Below are positions 18,267 to 26,845 of a stretch of DNA of 64,000 nucleotides, in pieces; position 1 is the stretch's first letter; each line of letters starts with the position of its first letter. Position numbers and translations under genes: made by a program. Source of the stretch: AWTP1-13 sp963840075 (lineage in GTDB: Bacteria > Pseudomonadota > Alphaproteobacteria > Rhizobiales > Hyphomicrobiaceae); the NCBI GenBank assembly GCA_963840075.1, contig CAWIXS010000026.1, forward strand, positions 29,115-93,114, read 5' to 3'. Under the pieces are notes generated by a model that searched no databases, was not told the DNA's origin, and was given only the letters and a program-made list of their open reading frames with translations.

Positions 18267-20381
18267 CTACCTCAGCGCCGCGGCGATGTTGCCGCCGTCC
18301 ACCGTCGCGATGTGCCCCGTGGTGGCGCGCGCCTCGGCCAGCGCCACGAACGCCTGGGCCACGTCGGCTGCGGTGACCTCCCGCTTCAGAAGGTTGCCGC
18401 CCATGTACTCGGCCTCGCTCGAGCCTCGCGCCCTGGCGCGGCTCGCCACCATCGCGTCGGTCAGGAGGCCGGTGCGGATGCGGTCGGCATTGACGCCGTT
18501 GGAACGGATGCCGGCCGCGCCGTAGTCGACGGCATACTGGCGCATGAGCGCGAGCGTGGCCGCCTTGGGCAGGCCGTAGGGCCCGAAGTCCGGCCCCGGG
18601 TTCACCGCCTGCTTGGAGACGTTGAACAGCAGCACGCCGCCCGTGCCCTGCGCGAGCATGATGCGCACCGCCTCCTGCGCCACCGCCTGGTGCGCGAAGA
18701 AGTTGAGCTCGAAGCTGGAGCGCAGCACCTCGTCGGCAACCTCGCCGATCCGGCCCTGCCACGCCGCGCCGGCGTTGGACACCACGATATCGACGCCGCC
18801 GAAGCGCTCGGCAACGCGGGCAAAGGCGCCGCGCACCTGGGCGCGATCGGTCACATCGCAGGCCAGGCCGAGGCCGCCCGCTTGCTTGGCAGCAGCCGCT
18901 GCAGCCGCCGCTTCGTCCACATCGAGCACGGCGACCGCCGCGCCCTCGGCGGCGAGCGCCTCGGCGGTGGCAAGTCCGATGCCGCTGCCGCCGCCGGTCA
19001 CCACCGCAACCTGCCCCGTGAACACCTTGGCGCCCGCGCCCTCGAGCTTGGCCTGCTCCAGGCTCCAGTATTCCACGTCGAACAGGTCGGCCTCGCCCAG
19101 GGCCTCGTAGCGCCCGATTGCCTCCGCATCGGTGACGACGCGGACGGTGTTCTCGGCGAGGTCCGCGGCAATCGCCGCGTCCCTGGCCGTGGCGCCTGCG
19201 CCGAAGAGGCCGACGCCCGGCACCAGCACCACGCGCGGGCTCGCGTCGAGCTTGGTCTTGATGCCGCCGACGCGCGCGTTCTGGCGCGCGAACATGGCAT
19301 CGTAGCGCGCCACGTAGGCCGCCACCGCCTCGCGCACGGCGTCGGCGAAGCCGTCGAGCCTGCCCGCCTCGGGTGCGGGCACGATCAGCGGAAAATTCTT
19401 CGTCCGGATGATGTGGTCGGGCGTCACCACGCCGCGCTGGGCGTAGCCGGCGAGGTCCGCGCCGTCGACATAGTTGCGGATGACGTCACTGGTGCGGAAG
19501 TCGAGGATGAAGCGCTTCGGCTCCCCGCCGGCATCGGCCGGCCTCACGGCCACGGCTCCGCGCAGGATCGGGGCAATCTCTGCGGGCGAGGCGCAGACGG
19601 GGTCAAACCCCTCGCCTGTACCAGCGAGATTCTGTTCGACGTTGGAGGCGAGGGGTCTGACCCCGACCGCCGCCGCGAACACGTTGCGCCGGCCCCTGGC
19701 GAGGCGGGCCTCGGCCCGCGACACGTGGGCAATCATGCGCTCGTAGGCCTCGCGCGCCTCCGCGCCGAAGGTGAAGATGCCGTGCTTGGCGAGGATCAGC
19801 CCCTCCACGTCGGGCTTGGCCTCGTAGACCTCGGCCGCCAGCTTGGCGAGGCCGAAGCCGGGGATCACGTAGGGCACGAGCCCGATGCTGCGGTCCCAGA
19901 CCTCCGCCACCAGCTCCTCCCCATTGGGCTGGTCGACGAGGCTCAGCACCGCCGCCGCATGCGTGTGGTCCACGAACTTGTGCGGCAGGAAGGCGTGCAG
20001 CAGGGTCTCCACCGACGGATTGGGCGCGCGTGCGTCGATGAGGTTCACGCGCTGGAAGTTGACCATGTCCTCGTCGGCGAGAGCATCGAGCCGCCGCAGC
20101 TCCCTGAGCGGCGCGAGCTTCACGGCGGGCAGCCCTGCGGGCTCGATGGCGCCCATGCCCCAGCCCGAGCCCTTGACGCACAGCACCTCGTGTGTCTCGC
20201 CCAGCAGGTCCGCCATCTCGGTCTTGACCGACGTGTTGCCGCCCCCGTGCAGCACGAGCAGCGGGTCCGAGCCCAGGAGGCGGGTGGTATAGGTGCGCAG
20301 CGCCAGGTCGCGGCTCACCCCGGACCTGGCATAAGCCTCCACCGCGCGCTCGGCGTCGGCGTCCCTCCAGCGGCTCTGCAT
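18267..20381 (-). CDS. Bifunctional aldolase/short-chain dehydrogenase (rhamnulose-phosphate aldolase type)
   Basis: A 704-residue two-domain protein. The N-terminal half is a class II aldolase domain (VLHGGGNTSVKTEM, KFVDHTHAAAVLSL with the metal histidines, LAKHGIFTFG). The C-terminal half is an SDR (VVTGGGSGIGLATAEALA, VSNAGAAWQG, YGLPKAATLALMRQY with Y-x3-K). Such fusions act on rhamnulose 1-phosphate or a related sugar and on the resulting lactaldehyde. The start at 20381 gives the usual length. Residues of about 240-261 are encoded by an in-frame palindromic repeat (19599-19664). No kinase or isomerase for the pathway is adjacent. Confidence 0.9.
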   Translation of the reverse strand: MQSRWRDADAERAVEAYARSGVSRDLALRTYTTRLLGSDPLLVLHGGGNTSVKTEMADLLGETHEVLCVKGSGWGMGAIEPAGLPAVKLAPLRELRRLDALADEDMVNFQRVNLIDARAPNPSVETLLHAFLPHKFVDHTHAAAVLSLVDQPNGEELVAEVWDRSIGLVPYVIPGFGLAKLAAEVYEAKPDVEGLILAKHGIFTFGAEAREAYERMIAHVSRAEARLARGRRNVFAAAVGVRPLASNVEQNLAGTGEGFDPVCASPAEIAPILRGAVAVRPADAGGEPKRFILDFRTSDVIRNYVDGADLAGYAQRGVVTPDHIIRTKNFPLIVPAPEAGRLDGFADAVREAVAAYVARYDAMFARQNARVGGIKTKLDASPRVVLVPGVGLFGAGATARDAAIAADLAENTVRVVTDAEAIGRYEALGEADLFDVEYWSLEQAKLEGAGAKVFTGQVAVVTGGGSGIGLATAEALAAEGAAVAVLDVDEAAAAAAAAKQAGGLGLACDVTDRAQVRGAFARVAERFGGVDIVVSNAGAAWQGRIGEVADEVLRSSFELNFFAHQAVAQEAVRIMLAQGTGGVLLFNVSKQAVNPGPDFGPYGLPKAATLALMRQYAVDYGAAGIRSNGVNADRIRTGLLTDAMVASRARARGSSEAEYMGGNLLKREVTAADVAQAFVALAEARATTGHIATVDGGNIAAALR
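19599..19664. repeat. In-frame palindrome inside the aldolase domain gene
   Basis: The arms GGGGTCAAACCCCTCGCCT and AGGCGAGGGGTCTGACCCC are inverted, with one mismatch. The whole element is 66 bases, exactly 22 codons, and stays open in the coding frame. It belongs to the same family as the intergenic copies at 15256 and 35046. Confidence 0.85.
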
Positions 20382-20573
20382 CCATTGTCCTCGACGGCAA
20401 ACGGCCGGCACGGCCGATCTACATAGTGCACGCCGGGACGATGTCCAAATCGACGGACGCCAATGACGCCGCTGCGGCGTCCTGCAACGCAAGCCAGAAC
20501 GTGGGTGAGCCGAGAAGACAGGGGATGCGGCCGCCTCCGTGGGCAAGACCGCATCCCCGAGACGAGCCGTGGC

Positions 20574-21008
20574 TCAGTGCCTGCAGTCGCGGAACCGGCG
20601 CCACCAGTAGCGGCTGCCGGTCTCGAGCGCCCGCTGCCTCAGCCAGCCGCAGCCGGCGCGGTAGCCGTAGCCCGGCCTCGCCTCGAAGCCGCGCCGGCCA
20701 CCGTAGCGGCGGATGTCCCGATCGCCGCGCCACTCGCCGCGATCGCCGCGGCGCCCCTCGCGACCGCCGTCGATGTAGCCGCGGGAGCGCGGCCCCATGC
20801 GCGGACGGTCCCCGCGCGTGCCGCGCTCCTCGGAGCGCATCTTGCTTCTTTCCATGCCCTGGCCGGAACCGGGGGACATCTGCTGCACCTTGTGGACCGC
20901 GCCCGGATTGTCGGCCTGGCCCCCCAGAGGACGCGACGCAGCGGGCTCCATGCTCGAGCCGATGGCCAGCACGGAAGCTGCCATCGTCGCCACAAGCAAG
21001 ATTCGCAT
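20574..21008 (-). CDS. Secreted Arg/Gly-rich protein of unknown function
   Basis: A 144-residue protein with a short signal peptide (MRILLVATMAASVLAIGSS), followed by a low-complexity region rich in R, G, D and M. The C-terminal piece is aromatic and basic, with YGYRAGCGWLRQRAL and RYWWRRFRDCRH. GAGGAGA lies seven bases before the ATG at 21008; a second ATG two codons earlier is closer to it. The ending resembles small exported alphaproteobacterial proteins with paired cysteines. No function can be assigned. Confidence 0.6.
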   Translation of the reverse strand: MRILLVATMAASVLAIGSSMEPAASRPLGGQADNPGAVHKVQQMSPGSGQGMERSKMRSEERGTRGDRPRMGPRSRGYIDGGREGRRGDRGEWRGDRDIRRYGGRRGFEARPGYGYRAGCGWLRQRALETGSRYWWRRFRDCRH

Positions 21009-21326
21009 GGGCATTCTCCTCGTTGGCTGCTCGTGAAACCCCTGCGGCTGCAGGGGACGGCGGTCAACGCCGGCCATATTCGGGCGTTCCGAGGTTCCGC
21101 CCGCCTTTCCGGCAGGGAAGTGAATCGGTGAACCGCTGAGGTGAATCGGTGAATCGGCGCTCGAGCCCGTGGTTACCGGTGCAGGGCTTCCGGCAGGCGG
21201 GGAGGCGTGCATCGGCGCAAAGCCGCGGCGGCGTTGCCGCATTGGCGCCCTACCTGCGGGTCAAGGTGCCGAATCGTGTGCTCGAGTCCTCGTCGGAAGC
21301 GTGGAAACGGAGCAAGGGGGTCTACC

Positions 21327-21587
21327 ATGCACAACGTTCTGAAGGCCGGCGTGTTCGCCGCGGCGCTGGCGGCGGCTGTGGCCGCTGCGCCGATGGCGGC
21401 CGAGGCAGGCAAGGCGGAAGGCGTCGGCATCGGCGCCGGGGCCGGGGCCATCGTCGCGGGGCCCGTGGGGGCCGTCGTCGGCGGGGTGATCGGCTACAAG
21501 GTCGGCGGGCCCAACATCTTCAGGGGCAAGCGCGCCCGCCGCTGCTGGCGCAACGACCGCGGCCAGCGCCGCTGCGCGCGGCGCTGA
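21327..21587 (+). CDS. Small exported glycine-zipper protein
   Basis: An 86-residue protein with a signal peptide ending near AAEA (residue 27). A glycine-zipper segment, GVGIGAGAGAIVAGPVGAVV, follows, and the tail RRCWRNDRGQRRCARR is basic with two cysteines. Glycine zippers suggest membrane or outer-membrane association. It converges on livG with nine bases between the stop codons. AAGGGGG precedes the ATG. Confidence 0.7.
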   Translation: MHNVLKAGVFAAALAAAVAAAPMAAEAGKAEGVGIGAGAGAIVAGPVGAVVGGVIGYKVGGPNIFRGKRARRCWRNDRGQRRCARR

Positions 21588-21596
21588 CAGCCGCCC

Positions 21597-22394
21597 TCAA
21601 GTCCCCAGGTAGGCGCGCTGGACGGCGGGGTCGGCGCGGATCTCGGCGGGGGTGCCCTCCGACAGGATGGCGCCGTTGTGCATGACGGTGATGCGGCCGG
21701 CAAGCCGCATCACCACGTCCATGTTGTGCTCGATCAGGAGCACCGTCGCCTCGCCGGCGACGGTGCGCACGAGGTCGCAGAAGCCGGCGATCTCGGCGTC
21801 GGACAGCCCCTGCGTCGGCTCGTCGAGGATCAGGAGCCTGGGCGCCAGCGCCAGCCCCATCGCGATCTCCAACAGCCGCTGATGCCCGTACGCCAAGGTT
21901 GATGCTCTCGCGTCCCGCCTGTCGGCGAGGCCGACACGGGCGAGCGCCTCGCCGACGCGGGCCTCCAGCTCGGCTGACGGGGTCAGACCCCTTGCCTCCA
22001 TCGCTGCGGCATTGGGCCGGGCCGCCGGTGCAAGGGGTCTGACCCCGCCCCGCCTGACCCCGCCCCGCCAACGCATGCTGCTCTGCGCGGCCAGCGCCAC
22101 GTTGTCGAACACCGACAGGTTGCCGTAGATCGAGGTGATCTGAAACGTGTAGGCGATGCCGAGGCCGACGCGCCGGTGCGCCGGCAGGTCGGTGATGTCG
22201 CGGCCCTCGAAGAGGATGCGCCCCGCCGTCGGCGCGATGCGGCCGCAGACGAGCCCGACGAACGTGCTCTTGCCCGCGCCGTTGGGGCCGATGATGGCGC
22301 GCACCTCGCCCTCGCCGAGCTCGAAGTCGACGTTGTCGACGGCGCGCAGGCCGCCGAAATGGCGGCTCAGGCCGTGGGTCGACAGCAGCGTCAC
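21597..22394 (-). CDS. livG: Branched-chain-amino-acid-type ABC transporter ATPase (LivG)
   Basis: A 265-residue ATPase with Walker A in IIGPNGAGKSTFVGL, a signature region STLAYGHQRLLEIAMGLAL and Walker B in LLILDEPTQGLSD. It powers the permeases LivH and LivM encoded upstream. The GTG start overlaps the livM stop by four bases, showing translational coupling. A 68-base palindromic repeat (21979-22046) sits in frame in the variable region before the helical domain and encodes about 22 extra residues. The usual second ATPase, LivF, is missing after it. Confidence 0.9.
   Translation of the reverse strand: MTLLSTHGLSRHFGGLRAVDNVDFELGEGEVRAIIGPNGAGKSTFVGLVCGRIAPTAGRILFEGRDITDLPAHRRVGLGIAYTFQITSIYGNLSVFDNVALAAQSSMRWRGGVRRGGVRPLAPAARPNAAAMEARGLTPSAELEARVGEALARVGLADRRDARASTLAYGHQRLLEIAMGLALAPRLLILDEPTQGLSDAEIAGFCDLVRTVAGEATVLLIEHNMDVVMRLAGRITVMHNGAILSEGTPAEIRADPAVQRAYLGT
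21979..22046. repeat. In-frame palindrome inside livG
   Basis: The arms GGGGTCAGACCCCTTGC and GCAAGGGGTCTGACCCC are perfect over 17 bases and enclose 34 bases. A further degenerate GACCCCGCCCCGCC tail follows. The reading frame of the ATPase stays open through it. It is another copy of the window-wide GTCAGACCC family. Confidence 0.85.
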
Positions 22395-23389
22395 GGCAGC
22401 CACGGCGCTATCCTCTCGCGCAGAGTGCCGAGCAGCCCCTTGGGAAACCAGACGACCAGCACCAGGAGGGCGATGCCGACGACCAGCATGTAGGCGGAGG
22501 TCTGCCCGCTCGTCACGTCGATGAGGTAGAACATGAGGAGCGTGCCGACGAGCGGGCCGAGCACGGTGCCGGCGCCGCCGAGCAGCACCCACAGCAGCGG
22601 CAGGATCGAATACTGGATCGCCGCGAAGCTGGCGCCGCCATTGGCGAACAGGAGCACATGGGCGGCGCCCGCCGCCGCGGCGACCGTGCCGGAGAGGACG
22701 AAGGCGAGGAGCTTGCTCGCCCGCGTGTCGTAGCCCAGCATGCGCGTGCGCTCCTCGTTCTCGCGGATAGCGACGAGCACGCGGCCCAAGGGCGAGCGCA
22801 CCAGGGCGAGACAGCCGAGCACAGCGACGGCAAGCAGCGCCAGCGCCAGGTTGTAGCCGGCCACCGGGTTGGTGAGGTCCAGCGACAGCCCGCCGGGCAG
22901 GGCCACGCGGCGGATACCGCCCTTGAGCGCGAAGCCGTCCTCGCCGCCGGTGAAAGGGGCGAAATAGAGCACCGTGAGATAGCCGGCCTGGGCGAACATC
23001 AAGGTGACGATCATGAAGCCGACGCCGGAGGTCCGCAGCACGATGAGGCCGACGAGAGCCGACAAGGCGAGGCCCGCGCCGATGCCGAGGAGGAGCGCCG
23101 CCGGCGCGCCGACCGAGAGGTGCAGTGCCGATAGGCCGGCGCCGTAGACGCCTGCCGCGAAGAACATGGCATGGCCGAGGCTCAGGAGGCCGGCATAGCC
23201 AAAGAGCAGATTGTAGCCGATGGCAAAGACCGCCAGCACCATGACGCGCGTCAGGCTGAGGACCGCATAGTCGCTGACAACGAGCTGGGCCGCGAGCAGC
23301 GCCGCCAGCACGCCGGCATGCACGAGCACGGCCCGGTCGGTGAGCCAGGCATAGCGTCGCAAAGGCAGGGCGGTTCCGATGCGGCTCAC
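22391..23389 (-). CDS. livM: Branched-chain-amino-acid-type ABC permease (LivM)
   Basis: A 332-residue permease with about nine helices. It shows YNLLFGYAGLLSLGHAMFFA near the N-terminus and ENEERTRMLGYDTRASKLLA, the loop that contacts the ATPase. The GTG start at 23389 overlaps the livH stop by four bases, and its own stop overlaps the livG start the same way. It pairs with LivH to form the channel of a HAAT importer. Confidence 0.92.
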   Translation of the reverse strand: MSRIGTALPLRRYAWLTDRAVLVHAGVLAALLAAQLVVSDYAVLSLTRVMVLAVFAIGYNLLFGYAGLLSLGHAMFFAAGVYGAGLSALHLSVGAPAALLLGIGAGLALSALVGLIVLRTSGVGFMIVTLMFAQAGYLTVLYFAPFTGGEDGFALKGGIRRVALPGGLSLDLTNPVAGYNLALALLAVAVLGCLALVRSPLGRVLVAIRENEERTRMLGYDTRASKLLAFVLSGTVAAAAGAAHVLLFANGGASFAAIQYSILPLLWVLLGGAGTVLGPLVGTLLMFYLIDVTSGQTSAYMLVVGIALLVLVVWFPKGLLGTLRERIAPWLP

Positions 23390-24267
23390 CGCGCCGCCTC
23401 GCCGAACAGGCCCTGCGGGCGCACCACCAGCACCAGGGCCACCAGCAGGGTCGCCAGGATCTTGGCGAGCGTGGGGGAGAAGAACGCCGAGACGATGCCG
23501 TCGCTCAGGCCCACGATCACGGCGGCCACCAGGGTACCCAGGATGCTGCCGAGCCCGCCGATGATGACGACGATGAAGGAGAACAGCAGCGGGTCGAGCC
23601 CCATCAGGTAATGCGCCTGGCGGATCGGCACGATCAGCACCGCGGCGACCGCGGCCAGCATGGCGCCCAGGGCAAACACGATGGCATAGACGCGGTCGAC
23701 CGGAATGCCGAAGGCCTGCGCGGTCTCCCGGTCGTACTGGGTCGCGCGCATGACGAGCCCGAGCCGCGTGCGCGTGAGCACGAGCCAGGCCCCGAGGAGC
23801 AGCGCCGCTGACGCCGCGACCACCACCAGCTTGTAGCCCGACCAGCCGTACCAGGGCAGCTCGATGCGGAAGCTCACCGGGGGCGGCACCGGCTGTGCGA
23901 CCGGCCCGAAGAAGGTGAGGGCGAGCTGCTGGATGATGTAGAGCAGGCCGATGGTCGCAACGATGGTGGCCTCCGGATTGTAGTCGATGCGCCTCAATAC
24001 GGTGCGCTCGCACAGCAGCGCCACGGCGCCCACCACCAGCGGGGCGAGCACCAGCGCGAGGAGGAAGCCGAGAGCCGGACTGCCCGGCACGAGGCTCGAG
24101 AACCACCAGGCGAGCACGGCGCCCAGCATGAAGAATTCGCCGTGCGCCACGTTGACGACGCGCATGACGCCGAACACGAGCGACAGGCCGAGTGCCGTCA
24201 GCGCCAGGACGGCGGCCGACACCATCCCCTCCAGAACGGCGAGAAGCAGATGCGGTCCGAAGTCCAC
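23386..24267 (-). CDS. livH: Branched-chain-amino-acid-type ABC permease (LivH)
   Basis: A 293-residue permease of the HAAT family with eight hydrophobic segments. The conserved ATPase-contact loop is MRATQYDRETAQAFGIPVDR, and GGLGSILGTLVAAVIVGL lies near the end. It is separated from the binding-protein gene by a 124-base gap that is largely repeat, so the importer may be expressed at a different level from its binding protein. The substrate class of such systems ranges from amino acids to aromatic acids, amides and ureas. Confidence 0.92.
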   Translation of the reverse strand: MDFGPHLLLAVLEGMVSAAVLALTALGLSLVFGVMRVVNVAHGEFFMLGAVLAWWFSSLVPGSPALGFLLALVLAPLVVGAVALLCERTVLRRIDYNPEATIVATIGLLYIIQQLALTFFGPVAQPVPPPVSFRIELPWYGWSGYKLVVVAASAALLLGAWLVLTRTRLGLVMRATQYDRETAQAFGIPVDRVYAIVFALGAMLAAVAAVLIVPIRQAHYLMGLDPLLFSFIVVIIGGLGSILGTLVAAVIVGLSDGIVSAFFSPTLAKILATLLVALVLVVRPQGLFGEAAR

Positions 24268-24281
24268 GGAGGTCTCGTTGC

Positions 24282-24396
24282 GTAGGGTGTCAATCGCGCG
24301 TCAGCGCGATTGCACCGATGCTCCCTCTCCACGGCCGACGCCGATGCTGGCGAGGTCGGCTCGGCGCAATCGCGCTCCGCACGATTGCGCCCTACA
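24282..24396. repeat. Intergenic repeat, GTAGGGTG...GCCCTAC family
   Basis: It runs from GTAGGGTGTCAATCGC to GCACGATTGCGCCCTAC. Its interior, TGGCGAGGTCGGCTCG and AATCGCGCTCCGCACGA, matches the copy at 16361-16468. The ends match the copy at 54724-54804. It separates livH from the binding-protein gene and touches the latter's stop codon. Confidence 0.75.
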
Positions 24397-25714
24397 GCGG
24401 CATTTTCGTGTAGTCGGTGCTGTTCTCGTAGAGGCCGTCCTGGATCGAGGTGCGATGCACCACCTGGAGCTTCGCGCCGACCACCTGCGAGATGTTCTGG
24501 TGGCCGAACACCTGGTGCATCCGGCCGTTGAAGACCTTGTCGCCCTGCGGGTGCTCGTTGTTCTCGGGGATGGCGGTGATGGCCTCGGTGGCCTCGATCA
24601 GCTTGGCCTTGTCCTTGGGCGAGCGATAGCCGCTCGCCTCGACCGCCTGCTTGATGATGTAGAGCGTCTCCCAGCAGCCGAACATGTGCGCGTAGGTGGA
24701 GACATCCCTCGGATCGCTGACCGAGGCGCCCTCACTGTTGACGCCGACCTTCTCGCGGAAGAACCTGTCGTACGGCGACTGGTTGGCCTGGGCATAGCGC
24801 GGGAAGCCCTCCCAGAAGTAGGTGCCCTCCAGGAACTCCAGGCCGGGGCTGTTGAGCGGCACCGCCTCCAGCGAGTCGATGAAGCCGAAGATCTGCGGCC
24901 GCCTCTGCCCGAAGTGCTCGCCCAGCTCCTTGACGAAGGTCAGCACGCCCGGGCCCACCATCACGTGGTAGAGCACCTCGGTCGACGACGGGATCCTCGG
25001 GAAGTACTTGGTGTAGGAGGTTTCCGTCGGCGGGATCGGGATCAGCTGCACGACCTCGCCCCCGCGGGCCTTGATGGCCGCCGAGAAATAGTCGCGGTGG
25101 TCGTGGCCGAAGGCATAGTCGGGGAAGATCATGGTGATCTTCTTGCCGAGCCGGTCGGCCATCCACGGCGCCATCGAGGAGACCTGCGAGCGCACATCGG
25201 TAATGCCGGGCTGGAAGGTGTAGCGGTTGAGCGCGCCCGAGGCGACGTGATAGCCCTCGCTCACCACGTAGTAGGGCAGCTTCAGTTCCCCCGCGCGCGG
25301 GGCGGCGCCCATCACCACGTGGCTGAACAGCGTACCGAAGGCGATGTCGACGCGGTGCTGGGCGGCGAATTTCTCCACCACCTCGGCGCCGCGCTTGGGA
25401 TCGGTGCCGTCGTCCTCGGCGATGATCTCGACCTTGCGCCCGGCGATGCCGCCCCGGGCGTTGATCTCGGCCGCGGCCGCCCTGGTGGTGCGCTCATACC
25501 AGCGTCCGTAGGCGGCGCCGATGCCCGTGCGATGCACCTGGAAGCCGAGCCGCAGCGGCTCGGAGGTCTGGGCCTCGGCATAGCGCACAAAGCCCGGGGC
25601 GAGCTGCGCCGCCGCGGTTGCGAGGCCAGCGGTGCCGAGGCCCTTGAGCGCGGCGCGGCGCGAGACGGCGGCGGCGCGCCTCGACGCCGCTGGGCTGTTC
25701 CTGGCATTCTTCAT
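24392..25714 (-). CDS. ABC transporter substrate-binding protein (HAAT type)
   Basis: A 440-residue periplasmic binding protein. The N-terminus has SRRAALKGLGTAGLATAAA, a likely Tat signal, with cleavage around EAQT. The body has the type I fold: LRLGFQVHRTGIGAAYGRWY, AAEINARGGIAGRKVEII, KITMIFPDYAFGHDH and HMFGCWETLYIIKQAVEASG. The start at 25714 follows AGAAGGG. It lies directly behind the heterocycle genes and before livH, so its ligand is probably the pathway substrate. Confidence 0.88.
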   Translation of the reverse strand: MKNARNSPAASRRAAAVSRRAALKGLGTAGLATAAAQLAPGFVRYAEAQTSEPLRLGFQVHRTGIGAAYGRWYERTTRAAAAEINARGGIAGRKVEIIAEDDGTDPKRGAEVVEKFAAQHRVDIAFGTLFSHVVMGAAPRAGELKLPYYVVSEGYHVASGALNRYTFQPGITDVRSQVSSMAPWMADRLGKKITMIFPDYAFGHDHRDYFSAAIKARGGEVVQLIPIPPTETSYTKYFPRIPSSTEVLYHVMVGPGVLTFVKELGEHFGQRRPQIFGFIDSLEAVPLNSPGLEFLEGTYFWEGFPRYAQANQSPYDRFFREKVGVNSEGASVSDPRDVSTYAHMFGCWETLYIIKQAVEASGYRSPKDKAKLIEATEAITAIPENNEHPQGDKVFNGRMHQVFGHQNISQVVGAKLQVVHRTSIQDGLYENSTDYTKMPL

Positions 25715-25780
25715 GGCGATATCCCTTCTGTTGCGGCCGGGCCGGCGTTCTGCGTCCGATCGGCCAGATCCCATCCAGCG

Positions 25781-26845
25781 TTATCTTGGTCGCATAAGCT
25801 CGGCGAGGTGCGACTTCCACAGGGCCGCCTGCATATAGGTGAAATGGCCGTGGGTGTTGGGTCCGGCCGGCACGAGCACGTAGCGCGCGTTCGGGATGCG
25901 CTCGATGGCGCGCTCCATCACGCCCAGCTCCGGCGCGTTCACCTCGTCGTCGGCGAAATTGACGGCGAGGAGCCTTGCCTTGATCTTCGACAGGTGCGGT
26001 GCCGGATCATAGTCCATCACGGCTTCGGTGGCGTAGAGCCGGTCGTTGGCGTCACCCTTGCGCGCCCGCTCCACGAGCTTCTGGTAGAGCGCGTCGCCGT
26101 CCTTCAGGGTCGGCGCCATCTGCTGGAGCTGCACCACGCTCTCGGTCATCAGGAACGCGAACGGCGCGGTCAGCACCCAGCGGGACGGGTTCTTGTCGTA
26201 GTCGCCGTTGTTCCATTCGGGGTCGTTGCGGATCGCCTCGATCGCGATCCGCCGGTACAGCCAGTTGCGCCCGCTGATGGCGCCGGGCTGGCTGGCGATC
26301 GGCAGCAGCGCATCCATGAAATCCGGATGCAGCCCGCCCCACATCCACGTGTGCATGCCGCCCATCGAGGCGCCGGCCACCAGCCGCAGGTGCTTCACGC
26401 CGAGCCCCTCGGTGAGCAGCCGGCGCTGCGCCTCGATCATGTCGTGGTAGCGATAGTGCGGGAATTTCGCGCGCAAGCCGTCGCTCGGCTTGCTCGATCC
26501 GCCGCGGCCGATGCCGTCGGGAAGCACGATGTAGTACTGCGTCGCATCGAGCGGCTGGCCCGGTGCGAACAGCTCGTTCGCCAGCGACGGCGTGAGCCAC
26601 ATCCTGCCGGTGCTGCTGGTGCCGTGCAGCAGCAGCACGGCGTTGACGATCTCGTCCGCGGCATTGCGCTTCGGCGTTCCGAGCGTGGTGTAGTGGAGCT
26701 TCAGCTCGGGCAGGACCTCGCCGCTGGCGAAGCGGAGCTCCTTGATGGCGAAATCGCCCTCGCGCTGGCCCGGCCAGCTGGTCTGCGCCGGCGCGGACGA
26801 CAGACTCATGAGGAGGCACACCACGGTGAAGGCAAGGCGTCGCAT
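25781..26845 (-). CDS. Exported alpha/beta hydrolase (MetX-like fold)
   Basis: A 354-residue protein with a signal peptide (residues 1-21, ending SAPAQ). It is an alpha/beta hydrolase related to homoserine O-acetyltransferases: VLLLHGTSSTGRMWL, DGIGRGGSSKPSDGL, and the nucleophile elbow GASMGGMHTWMWGG. It ends with GPNTHGHFTYM carrying the catalytic histidine. The signal peptide makes a biosynthetic MetX role unlikely; a periplasmic esterase or amidase role is more plausible. The ATG at 26845 lies inside the end of the upstream UPF0280 gene (40-base overlap). Confidence 0.8.
   Translation of the reverse strand: MRRLAFTVVCLLMSLSSAPAQTSWPGQREGDFAIKELRFASGEVLPELKLHYTTLGTPKRNAADEIVNAVLLLHGTSSTGRMWLTPSLANELFAPGQPLDATQYYIVLPDGIGRGGSSKPSDGLRAKFPHYRYHDMIEAQRRLLTEGLGVKHLRLVAGASMGGMHTWMWGGLHPDFMDALLPIASQPGAISGRNWLYRRIAIEAIRNDPEWNNGDYDKNPSRWVLTAPFAFLMTESVVQLQQMAPTLKDGDALYQKLVERARKGDANDRLYATEAVMDYDPAPHLSKIKARLLAVNFADDEVNAPELGVMERAIERIPNARYVLVPAGPNTHGHFTYMQAALWKSHLAELMRPR

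Noticed and set aside
18312..20426. A 704-codon plus-strand frame opposite the aldolase/dehydrogenase gene
   Set aside because: It has no recognisable domain and mirrors the codon pattern of the true gene.
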